From Pictodentalium vernedei (lineage: Eukaryota > Mollusca > Scaphopoda > Dentaliida > Dentaliidae): a stretch of 64,000 nt of DNA. Shown here in pieces: positions 45,501-55,699 of the stretch. How positions within the stretch are numbered: the stretch's first letter is position 1; each line of letters opens with the position of its first letter. The position numbers and the translations under genes were made by a program. A model generated the notes under the pieces. That model saw nothing but the letters and a program-made list of their open reading frames with translations, was not told the origin of the DNA and did no database searches. Location of the stretch: positions 35,840,484 through 35,904,483 of the forward strand of contig CM062291.1 in assembly GCA_031216915.1 (NCBI GenBank), read 5' to 3'.

Positions 45501-45697
45501 AAAATCATTCTAGTCTTGGGAAATGTTACAATTTAATTACATAGCAAGTTCCATAATAATTTACTTAAGTTATGAAAGTTATGAATATTCTCGGAACGGA
45601 CTCACACAGATGGATGGACACACGCACAGATGGATGGACACACGCATGTAATCCAGTATACCCCCCCATTTTCTTCGAAAGTGGGGTTATAATTAAA

Positions 45698-46143
45698 ACA
45701 AGGGCAACGCCCCCCGGTCCCCAGACCAAGATGGCAAATTCAAGGGAGCTGTTAGGATGCAATTTGTTCGCAGAGCATGGGCATTTTTTAACTTGACCTG
45801 TTTTTCCAACCAATTAAACCACATACTTAGTTTCGTTTCAATCAAATGATCCAAAGTAAAGTTATCATCCGGACAACACAAAAACTGTATTTTCTAAGTC
45901 GAAAAAGGGGAATAAATCCAGTAGAAATCAGTGGAGCGTGCCCCTTTTCAAACTTGACCTGCATTTCCACCCAAGTAAGACACATACCAAATTTAGTTTC
46001 AGTAAAATCATCCAAACTAAAGTTATCGTCCGGACAAGGGTGTGACGGATGGATGGACGGACGCACGCACGCACAGATGCACGCACGGACAGACGGACGG
46101 ACACTGCTGATTACAATAGTCCCCCGAAGGGTCGGGGGACAAT
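45698..46143 (+). mobile_element. Tandem-core element, family A, two-unit copy
   Basis: Same head (ACAAGGGCAACGCC, GGTCCCCAGACCAAGATGGC) and tail (TAGTCCCCCGAAGGGTCGGG) as 1296-2045 but with two ~160-bp units in place of four. GACG/GCAC microsatellite at about 46047-46101. Confidence 0.8.
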
Positions 46144-46267
46144 CAATTTACACACATATCAATACATATCATACTTTGTATACAGTAGAAAACTCACTTC
46201 TGATTCAAAATCCTTTACTTTTATGAGAAATATACACTAAAGGATCAAGTCAGAGTTAAACACAACA

Positions 46268-48312
46268 TAACCCTTTACCCAACAAATCGCCCGCATCCGA
46301 CTGCGTAACATGCAAATTCAGCAGCTGAAAAAAAATTATTTTCCGAAAAATTTCAACAAAACCATATCATGTGACCGTTCTTTGGAACGAGCTCATCGAG
46401 CTTGTTCCAAAGAGAGGTCACATGATATGGTTTTGTTGAAATTTTTTTTTACAATTTAAATGAAAGTGTCAATGACACTGTAGCTCAACTTGTCAAGACA
46501 AAGACATGTACATGTATAGTATGTGACACAGCAATGACAAACATCTAGGTAATGACCTGATAACAAAGGTACATATAAAGTATTGTAACAGTCTGTACAT
46601 AAATACTGACCGTTGCCTGTAACAAATATATAGGTAAAGTATTGTAAAGGTGGGTGACAGTCAGATGCTAAACTAGAAAAAAATCTTTGAGTCCCAGAGT
46701 GGGTCTGACTGAACCCCAAAATATTTGTTCTCATAGCACAGTGATAACAAAAGCACCCCAAAACACACTCATTCCTGTCCCAAGGTGAAAACAAAGGTAC
46801 CCAAGAAGTTTCGTGAAGATCAGTTCACAAATATGAGCTGTGTAAAACTGATTGGACCTAATTTCGGTACAAAATGGCCACACCCAGAAACACTCGTTCT
46901 TGTCCCAAGGAGATAACAAAGGTACCCAAAAAGTTTTGTGAAGATCGGTTCATAAATACAGCCTCTAGCCCGAGCCGTATTGACATGTGCACTTACAGTG
47001 TATAAGTAGCACTGAATAAATCAAAGTTCATCTAATTTGCATAAATTCTGCACGAGAAAAAAACCTGTACTATATGTGATGTATTCCATGTTACTAAACA
47101 TTCATACAAATATATATTCAAATCAGAACTTTCATACAGAAGTTCTGTACAAAAGACTGATTGCATTAATTTTGGTACAAAATGGCTGCTGGTGGCCATC
47201 TTGAATTTTGGACCACACCCCAAAACACTCGTTCTCATCCCACGGTGATAACAAAGGTACCCAAGAAGTTTCGTAAAGATCGGTTCATAAATACGGCCTC
47301 TAGCCTGAGCCGTATATAGAGGTTGTGTACAAAAAACTGATTAGACCTAATTTCGGTACAAAATGGCCACTGGCAGCCATCTTGAATTTTAGACCGCACC
47401 CAGAAACACTCGTTCTTGTCCCAAGGTGATAACAAAGGTACCCAAGACATTTCGTGAAGATCGGTTCATAAATACAGACTCTAGCCTGAGCCGTATTGAC
47501 ATGTGTACTTACTGTGTGTAAGTAGCACTGAAAAAATCAAAGTTCATCTAATTTGCATAATTTCTGCACGAGAAAAAAACCCGTATTATATGTGATGTAT
47601 CCCATGGTACTAAACATTCACACAAAAAATTATTCAAATCAGCGCTTTCATTTGGAAGTTCTATGCAAAAATCTGATTGCACCAAATTTTGTACAAAATG
47701 GCTGCCATCGGCCATCTTGAATTTCGGACCCCAAAACACTCGTTCTCGTCCCACGGTGATAACAAAGGTATCCAAGGAATTTCGTAAAGATTGGTTCATA
47801 AATACGGCCTCTAGCCCGAGCCGTATTGGCATTTGCACTTACAGTGCTGAAAGTAACACCAAAAAACATCAAAGTTAGTCTAATTTGCATAATTTACGCA
47901 CGAGAAAAAAACCTGTATTATATGTGATGTATCCCATGGTACTAAACAATCATACAAAAAATTATTCAAATCATAGCTTTCATATGGAAGTTCTGTACAA
48001 AAACAGATTTCTGCATTGTCGGTACAAAATGGAGGCTGGCAGCCATCTTGAATTTCAGACCAAACCCCAAAACACTCGTTCTCGTCCCACGGTCATAACA
48101 AAGGTACCCAAGAAGTTTCGTAAAGATCGGTTCATAAATACGGCCTCTAGCCCGAGCTGTATCTAATTGTTGATGGACAGACAGCCAGACGGACAGATGG
48201 ACAGACGGACGACGGGCCATGGCATAAGCTCAAATTTGGCTTTGCCAAAGTTGAGCTAAAAATGATATTTAAAATAATAAATTTTGAAATCGTCTGCGTT
48301 GAGTATAGGGTT
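46268..48312. mobile_element. TTAACCC fold-back element split by family G insertion
   Basis: TAACCCTTTACCCAACAAAT ... hairpin GGAACGAGCTCATCGAGCTT ... AATTTTTTTTTACAATTTAAA up to 46460, then after 48260 ATGATATTTAAAATAATAAA...CGTCTGCGTTGAGTATAGGG. Compared with 39201-39441 the two parts are contiguous once the family G element is skipped. Confidence 0.82.
46461..48260 (+). mobile_element. Tandem-core element, family G
   Basis: Starts TGAAAGTGTCAATGACAC with TAGCTCAACTT at 46481-46491; ends CATAAGCTCAAATTTGGCTT then TGCCAAAGTTGAGCTAAA, where AAGTTGAGCTA (48248-48258) is the exact complement of the head motif. Core units of up to ~332 bp with CAAAATGGC(T/C)GC...GCCATCTTGAATTT and CCCAAGAAGTTTCGTAAAGA. 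GACAGACGGACAGATGG microsatellite near 48178-48210. Boundaries are set by the interrupted fold-back element around it; no target duplication apparent. Confidence 0.8.
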
Positions 48313-48594
48313 AACTGCACAAAATATTGTGATAAATACTGTCTGGAACATTTCTAATATCAAGAAAATTGAAATGAATGAAAAAAAGTTCAAATACTTA
48401 TTTGTTTACTTATACTGTGTCAAAATTATGTTGAACAAAACACAATTTTTTAGATATTAACTAAATTCAATGTCGCATAAAATTGGCGAGAAATTATGCT
48501 AAATATGGATCAAGCCATAACAATATAAAACCCCTGGGCCCCCGCAAATTGGAAGTTCTATTCAGAAATCGAATCTCAAATTGAACAAGTGTTT

Positions 48595-50183
48595 GACCAC
48601 CGAGGTGGTATTAGTCCCCTACGGCGCTTTTGTGACAAAAGGTGTTTTTGTCACAGAAGACACTAGAGTATATAAGCATCTTGAATTTTGAAAAAAAAAT
48701 ATTGAGCGTGCATAATCCTCTCACAACCCTTTATCCATGTACCATATATGAAAGGCGTAGCTTGAACCATGTTGGAGGGAGGGGTGGTAATATAAAATAG
48801 AGAAAAAAGCTTAAAAAAACACAACAAAAATGGCCGCCATTCTGCCATCTTGGATTTTGAAAAATAAATATTGACTGTGCATCATCCCCTCAGAACCATT
48901 TATCCATGTACCAAATATGAAAGGTGTAGCTTGAAGCATATTAGAGGGAGAGGTGGTAACATAAAAACAGACAGACAGACGGACAGACTAGATTTTGAAA
49001 AAAATATTGAGCGTGCATAATCCCCTCACAACCCCTTTATCCATGTACAGTATATGAAAAGTGCAGCTTGAACCATGTTGGAGGGAGCAGTGGTAACATA
49101 AAATAGAGAAAAAGGCTTCAAAAACACAACAGAAATGGTTGCCATGGCGCCATTTTTAATTTTGGGAAAAAAATATTGAACATGCAACATCCCATTACAA
49201 CCATCTATCCATGTGATAGATATAAAAAGAGTAGCTTGAACCATGTTGGAGTGAGGGGTGGTAACATAAAATAGAGAAAAAAGCTTAAAAAACACAACAA
49301 AAATGGCCGCCATGCCGCCTTCTTGGATTTTGAAAAAAAAATATTGAACGTGCATCATCCCCTCCCAACCCTCTATCCATTGGCCAAATATGCAAAGTGT
49401 AGCTTGAACCATGTTGGTGGGAGGGGTGGTAACATGAAAATAGAGGAAAAAAAGCATAAAAAACACAACAAAAATGGCCACCATTCCGCCATCTTGGATT
49501 TTGAAAAAAAAAATTTTGAGTGTGCATCATCTCCTCAGAACCATTTATCCATGTACCAAATATGAAAGGTGTAGCTTAAAGCATGTTGGAGGGAGAGGTG
49601 GTAAAATAAAAAACAGACAGACGGACGGACGAATTTTGGAAAAAAAATATTGAACGTGCAACATCCCATTACAACCCTCTATCCATGTGCCAGATATAAA
49701 AAGTGTAGCTTGAACCATGTTGGAGTGAGGGATGGTAACATAAAATAGAGAAAAAAGCTTAAAAAAACACAACAAAAATGGCCGCCATGCCGCCAACTTG
49801 GATTTTGAAAAAAAAATATTGAACGTGCATCATCCCCTCCCAACCCTCTATCCATGTGCCAAATATGCAAAGTGTAGCTTGAACCATGTTGGAGAGAGGG
49901 GTGGTAACATAAAATAGAGAAAAAGCTTAAAAAACACAACAAAAATGGCCGCCGTTCCGCCATCTTGGATTTTGAAAAAAAAATTTTGAGCGTGTATCAT
50001 CCCCTCAGAACCATTTATCCATGTACCAAATATGAAAGGTGTAGCTTAAAGCATGTTGGAGGGAGAGGTGGTAAGATAAATAAAAAACAGACGGACGGAC
50101 GGACGGACGGACGGACGGACAGACAGACAGACAGACGGAGTGCAATCCTATAGTCCCCTTACGGTTCCCGTAGGGGACTAATA
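48595..50183 (+). mobile_element. Tandem-core element, family H
   Basis: Head hairpin GACCACCGAGGTGGT with TATTAGTCCCCTACGG at 48609-48624; tail CCGTAGGGGACTAATA at 50168-50183 is its perfect 16-base complement and also pairs with ATAGTCCCCTTACGG just before it. Nine units of about 165 bases (TCCATGTACCAAATATGAAA, AAAATGGCCGCCAT...CATCTTGGATTTTG). GACA/GACG tracts occur at 48967, 49612 and 50090, dividing the core into three blocks, each ended by a microsatellite. Confidence 0.8.
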
Positions 50184-50339
50184 AGGGTCCAATGTAAACA
50201 TCAAATCGAAGTGAATTGGAAACGGCATGAAGAAATCACTTATTACCCCAAATTAGGTAATTACCATGCACAACCTTGTGGCCTGTGCATGCTGCAAGAA
50301 GCATCATTAGTGCCCAAGTGCAGAGGTTACAAGTTACAT

Positions 50340-50420
50340 TGCTACAACAGTAGATATAAAGTGGAGTCCAGGATGTCCAGACTCCACTTTAGAAGTTCTG
50401 TTGTAACAATTTAACTTGTA
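50340..50420. repeat. Hairpin inside plus-strand fragment
   Basis: TACAACAG...AAAGTGGAGTC pairs with GACTCCACTTTA...CTGTTGTA. It interrupts the putative coding stretch beginning at 50200. Confidence 0.65.
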
Positions 50421-50676
50421 GCAGACAAGTATGTCGATAAGCCAATTGAACAACAACTCTTCTTTCATTTCTGTGGCATGATTCCTCAGATAAAGGCGAT
50501 ATTTATTTGCCTTCGTCATTTTCCACGGGTGGGCAATATTTACCTGAACGCAAAATTAGATTCCAAACACTAACTATAGGAATAATCATCAAAAATTTCA
50601 TTAATGAAGCACTGAAGCATCAGGTAGAACCTGGTGCTCGTTTAATTAAAATTATCCTGACAATAATTTTTATTAC

Positions 50677-50765
50677 AGTAGAATCTGTCTTGAGAGACCG
50701 CCCTTTGGGCCACACAAAAGTGGTCTCTCAAGACAGGTGGTCTCTCAAAACAGGTTTCAGGTTTT
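50677..50765. repeat. Transposon-end-like repeat (CAGTAGAATCTGTC)
   Basis: TACAGTAGAATCTGTCTTGA followed by GAGACC and two GGTCTCTCAAGACAGG-type inverted copies. The start resembles TA-flanked pogo/Tigger-type ends, but a matching far end was not found. Confidence 0.4.
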
Positions 50766-50854
50766 CTCAAGTCCTTGAATAACCAACCACAAAATTCAGA
50801 AATGGAGAAGAATGGATTTTTGTAATTACTTTGTAGTTGTTCTTTTTTATGAAG

Positions 50855-50990
50855 TTTTTGTAACAAATTAAAATGGACTGTTATAAAAATTATAAAAATA
50901 AATTAGTGTTGAAAATCTTCATTGAAGATTTTCAACACTAATTTATTTTTATAATTTTTATAACAGTCCATTTCAATTTGTTACAAAAAA
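50855..50990. repeat. Near-perfect 136-bp palindrome
   Basis: Arms of about 66 bases: TTTTTGTAACAAATTAAAAT...GTTGAAAATCTTC then GAAGATTTTCAAC...TTGTTACAAAAA, centred near 50923. One mismatch noticed. Confidence 0.85.
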
Positions 50991-51370
50991 GATTTTCAAC
51001 ACAAATTTATTTTGATTCCTATCTCACATTTCAGGTATGTATGAAATTGTTTATTCAGCAGTAACCCTAATCTTTTCACAGGGGTCTTATAAAAACATCT
51101 CAATCTTTAATGAGTTAGCAACTGAAACCCAATTAAGAGCTTTTAATACTTTTAATAATGTTAGTATAACCACAATGGATTTTCCAATTCCAGAACAGGT
51201 AAAAAGTTTTTTTAGTATATATGTACTTTCAGGAAGCCGATTCGATGTTAATCCTAAATCAGGTCATCGATGTTGACATAAAAAATGAAACCTTTGAAGC
51301 TTTGCAGTGTTCTCCCTGGGCCAGTGGCATTAGAGAAACTTACCTAAACTCAAAATCTTACAAATTTGAA

Positions 51371-52077
51371 TACCGTATTTACTCTATGTATTGGGACACT
51401 CTATGATTTGGGACACACATTTTTTCCAGAAAACTATATTTTTTTTATGTTCCAAAGTTTGGGACATTCAGGAGATTTGTTTCCAGTTGGCCCGTCACTA
51501 GTAGCAGACGACACTCATAGAAAAAATTATTGGGTAACTAAAAATTTTCATTTTTTGCTTCCAAAACATAGCTTATGATCCCTCATTGGAACGTGCGCAA
51601 TACGTTCATTACAATGAGGGATCATAAGCTATGTTTTGGAAGCAAAAAATGAAAATATAAAAAAAAATTGGACGGCGATTTTCATATATAGTGATGGAAA
51701 ACAAATCACACACAACTTTATTAACCCTTTACCTAACGTAACGACCAAAACCGGCCAGAGCTATTCTCAAAAATCGCCAATTAATTTTCATTATTTTTTT
51801 CATTTTTTGTCTCAAAAAGATAGGTTATGACCCCTCGTTGGAACGAGCCCATCTAGCTCGTTCGAACGAGGGGTCATAAAATATGTTTCTGAGACAAAAA
51901 ATTAAAAAAATTAGTTATTCAAGAATTTTATTTATTGTGTCGTCTGCTTTTCATGTTAGGTAAAGGGTTAAGCATCAAATCAAGACCAAGCTGCGTTCTT
52001 TCCCCATTTTCTAAGAATTGGGACACCTGTGAAAATAATTATTTTTAGCTGTCCCAATACATAGAGTAAATATGGTA
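51371..52077. mobile_element. TIR element with TGAA duplication, hosting two nested palindromes
   Basis: TACCGTATTTACTCTATGTA-TTGGGACA at the left and its complement at the right (27 of 28 match), flanked by TGAA at 51367-51370 and 52078-52081. Inside are fold-backs at 51543-51658 (CATTTTTTGCTTCC arms, GGAACGTGCG core) and 51719-51972 (TTAACCCTTTACCTAAC ends, GTTGGAACGAGCCCATCTAG core). No coding capacity. Right end lies 85 bases from a UBR5 exon. Confidence 0.8.
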
Positions 52078-52162
52078 TGAACATTGAAACCAACAAAGCT
52101 CACTACAGAGCCTCAACATTTATTTAAAAAAACATTAAGTAATCTAATCAACAAAAAATTAC

Positions 52163-52305
52163 CTTTGTGCAGTCTTTATTTTGAATCGGCAGTTATCATT
52201 CAGTGTCCAAGCTGACTCGAGCAACTGTCCAACTTTAGGAACACCATCTGATACAGTAAATCCAATAGCTCCACTGTGATATATGGGTGCACTACGTAAA
52301 CAAAC
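52163..52305 (-). CDS. UBR5: UBR5 internal exon
   Basis: A 143-base minus-strand exon with acceptor TATCTTTGCCAG and donor GTAATT. It encodes [20 protein letters not shown], then [17 protein letters not shown] and ends in two bases of the Ser codon completed at 39599. The order VCLR..P(I/L)YH(S/A)GA(I/V)(G/A)F(T/S)(V/I)S.G(I/V)PKVG is a clear UBR5 signature in the N-terminal propeller. It begins in phase 0 after the Leu ending the 61690-61801 exon. Confidence 0.93.
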
Positions 52306-52685
52306 CTGGCAAAGATAAAATCAAAGTCATCATTTGAAGTTACCGATAATCTAAATATGCATTGATACGATCTGTAGGGACATCTGTAACCCAGTATGTT
52401 CTGTAGGTATGCTTATACATTATAACCGGCAGTTATATCCACTTAACTCCGAAAGTGTTAATTATCACAATGTGTTCACATGTCCTTGCCTTGTTTGAAT
52501 TCTAACAAGGCAAATTCATACAGAGTAAATAATAATTTCACTTCAAAGATAATAAGAAACATTATTTATTGATATTTTGGGTCATGTTCAGTATCTTTGT
52601 AAATTTTATTGAAATCTGACGTCTACTAATCTAGTTAATGCATGAAACAAACAAAAAATCAACAAAGGGCAATAACTGTCTTAGA

Positions 52686-53440
52686 CCGGTGTAACAGTAT
52701 ATCCCACCCCCCCCCCCCCCCCCGGGGTTATTGCCCTTATCCTAGGTTACCCCCCCCCCCCCCACACCTGGATATCCCCCCCCCCCCACCTCAAAAATAA
52801 AATATGAAAATTAACACAAAAAAGTGGTTCAACTCTTTAATATATACATGACCAGTGAATAGAAAATTGGCAATCTCAGAAGCAACTATTTCACAAATAT
52901 CAGTAGGTTTTTTTTACACCATGGGACCAACCATAACAAAGTCCAAACAATGGTCATTATTCAATGGTATAAGCCAAGTTGAAACTGTTTTTAATTTGTT
53001 CTATATTTTTGGACATCGGTGGGGGGAAAGACAACCAGGTCTGGATATCTTCCCCACCCCCACCCCACCCCCCACCCATGTCAAACTCCCAACAGACATT
53101 CATAGAACCTTTTGAAGCCATTGTTTGGACTTTGTTATGGTTGGCCCCACGGTGTAAAAAAAAAACTACTGATATTTGTGAAATAGTTGCTTCTGAGGTT
53201 GCCTATTTTCTTTTCACTGGTCATGTATATATTAAAGAGTTGAACCACTTTTTTATGTTAATTTCAATGAAAATTCCATAAATAAATGTTCTTATCTTTA
53301 TCTTTTTGTTCAGTTCTTTTCATATTTCATTTTTAAGGTGGGGGGGGGGAGATATACAGGGTGGGGGGGGAGATAACCTAGGTTATCTTCCCCCCTGGGG
53401 GGAAGATATCCAGGGGAGGAAGATATCGTGGCACACTGGT
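52686..53440. mobile_element. 755-bp fold-back element with ~290-bp arms
   Basis: Ends CCGGTGTAACAGTATATC and GATATCGTGGCACACTGG are inverted. Inside the arms, GTGGTTCAACTCTTTAATAT ... CCATGGGACCAACCATAACA ... CCAAACAATGG pairs with CCATTGTTTGG...AAAGAGTTGAACCAC. The loop is about 150 bases. Long C and G runs lie near both ends. Confidence 0.82.
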
Positions 53441-53577
53441 GTAAACTCCCATACACCCTGAAAAACGCAAGGATAACAGATTTATTTCCAAGACTTTTAG
53501 TGTGCTTAATACTTTAACCTAAATTGTGGAAGAAAACTGACGGTAAATGTGTATTTTGTAAGTTTCTTAATAAAGGA

Positions 53578-53640
53578 GACAAATATGGATGTCACTGGAA
53601 CTGGCTCAATGAGCCAGTTCCAATGACATCCATATTTGTA
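53578..53640. repeat. Perfect palindrome
   Basis: AAATATGGATGTCACTGGAACTGGCTC and complement around ATGA, one mismatch. The GGAACTGGCTC core resembles those in the TTAACCC fold-backs. Confidence 0.8.
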
Positions 53641-54440
53641 ATATTTTATTACACATAAATATTAAATTCCTCTATTTTTATTTTTGTTCTAACATAAGAA
53701 GTAGAAGGTATGAGTTAATAATTAAAAATGGGTATTTTTTTTAGCCACACAGCCTGCTATTGTGTATTCTTGTTTTTACACTGTGGTTAACCACGGAGTA
53801 AACAAAATCTACTGTGGATTGCAAGTTACACCATACCTCTCAGCCAATCAAAATGCAGTATTTTGTTTCATTTGGAAATAATGGTGGTTATTGAACTGGC
53901 AGTCTCACCTGCCTCAAGACCCAGAATCACACACTCCACATTTATATAAAAGATAAATAGGAAGTGTGTGATTCAGTCTAGCTAGAAATTCAAACTTGGA
54001 TTATCTCCCTTGATATGCAATGCAACTAGAAATTTCCTGGTGTGCTCAAAGGGCTACTCATTCTGAGATTGTTTGCCCCCCACCCAGTTGTTAATACAAA
54101 GCATTACACTAATTTCAAGTAGAAGTCCAATAATAACTGTTCAAGTTATTGCATAAACAGACAGAATGACAGATGGATGGACAGACAAACAAACAGATGG
54201 AGGAGCCATTTACCATATTTCATCCTGGCGGGAGGATAATTACTGCAGTTGTCACATCATTGTTTGATGGAGCAATGCTTTTGTTTATTTGAAGAATCAA
54301 TCGTCATTTTAGTTTGATAAACTAAGGCCTAAGGTTATTACATAGAAAAAAGTTTCTTTCACAGAACGGTTTTAAAGACCACTGTTCATCACTATTAGAT
54401 AAGAAGGGTCTTTGATTACTTAACAATTATCATATCACTG

Positions 54441-54604
54441 TTTAACCCTTTACCTAACATGAAAAGCAGACGACACTTGCAAAAAAAATTCTTGAATAAC
54501 TAATTTTTTTCATTTTTTGTCTCAAAAACATAGTTTATGACCCCTCGTTGGAACGTGGGGTCATAACCTATGCTTTTGAGACAAAAAATGAAAAAATAAT
54601 GAAA
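54441..54604. mobile_element. TTAACCC fold-back element, one-sided
   Basis: TTAACCCTTTACCTAACATG ... CATTTTTTGTCTCAAAAACA ... GACCCCTCGTTGGAACG / GGGGTCATAACCTATG...TGAGACAAAAAATG. The distal TAGGTAAAGGGTTAA end is absent; DIRS copy 3 begins at 54605 and the missing end is not found after it. Confidence 0.65.
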
Positions 54605-54644
54605 GTTAAAAAATTTCAAGTAATTTATATTTTTTATACTTACC

Positions 54645-54835
54645 AATGACCCAGACTTAGCTGGTGCTAACTCTTAAATTCTAGGGCCAAACACAAATTT
54701 TGCCCCCCCCCCCCCCCCAAATCCTCAAAATTTGCATCAAAATCCAAAAAATAGATGTCCTGTGTGGTCCTCCATACTTTGTCCACTGCGCATGCGCAGT
54801 GTCCAGGGAGTACCGAAATTGGAGCCAAATCCTCA
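54645..54835. repeat. Left inverted terminal repeat, DIRS copy 3
   Basis: Begins ACCAATGACCCAGACTTAGC; palindrome ACTGCGCATGCGCAGT at 54785-54800 is unchanged although the rest has diverged from copies 1 and 2. Confidence 0.85.
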
Positions 54836-54914
54836 TTCTTACAACCAGTGCCTGGTAAGCATTATGTAATCAGCGGGGAGGTATGAGTTCCCAACTCATG
54901 GGAGGGCCATCCCC

Positions 54915-55000
54915 ATATGGGTCATTGATAAGTATAAAAAATATATAAATTATTATAAATTTTTTAACATTTTTATACTGTACCAATGACCCAGACTTAG
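54915..55000. repeat. Internal complementary region, DIRS copy 3
   Basis: GGGTCATTGATAAGTATAAA ... TTTTTTAACATTTTTATACT ... ACCAATGACCCAGACTTAGC: complements of both ends joined. Confidence 0.85.
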
Positions 55001-55699
55001 CTGAATAGAAAAAAGGCTGGAGGGCCTAGGACATAAAGGAAAATCCAATAGACTCAATTACATGTAAACAGAATTATCCCCTCAGGGAGAAGAGGAGAAC
55101 AGGCTTTACATGTATCTTTCTTGTTTATACCAAAAAAGAAAGACACAATACCATTCCGTAATTGAGCACAATAACATCAATGATCTCTATTAACATCCAG
55201 TATAACCCATTATACTTAATTTATTAAAGGAAAGCCGATAAATAAATATAGTCCAGAGAATGAGACTCTTTATATTCATTTAAAAGTGTCCGAGGATTGT
55301 ATATTAATGCTCGTATGACACGTGACATATACAAATGCTTCACACCGAGCTACACTTAAAAAATATTACATAAATGAGATAGACATTAGCTTTACACTTT
55401 AAAACCATCCCGGTACCGACTCAGAATTACTGACTCCAGAGGAGGTATTCCCTTGCTTTTCACTAAAGCAGGTGATATAAGGGAACACCATCCCCCCCTT
55501 CCCCTTGCTCTGGGTCAAATACCTCAGAACGAAGAGGGCAGCAGGACAGAGATATTGCCGGAATAGAAAGCCTGCATAACTATAGTTGCGACTGTTTAGT
55601 GGACGACATTCTGAGCAACAGATAACGGACCTAAACAATGCAGGTCGCCAGAAATGGACTCAATATTTCTAAGATAAAAATTCGCGAACATGGAAGGCT

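Larger units (their letters stand above)
50200..51310 (+). pseudogene. Possible hAT transposase-like gene fragment
   Basis: Plus-strand open stretches with exon-like borders. One runs from acceptor TCTTTTCACAG at about 51080 through SYKNISIFNELATETQLRAF to PIPEQ with donor GTAAAAAG; another opens after TATGTACTTTCAG (about 51233) and reads EADSMLILNQVIDVDIKNET then FEALQCSPW. The ALQxSPW type ending recalls the region before the first catalytic Asp of hAT-derived proteins such as ZNF862/KIAA1586-like. The 34-base putative intron is unusually short. The fragment is cut by the TIR element at 51371. Tentative. Confidence 0.35.
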
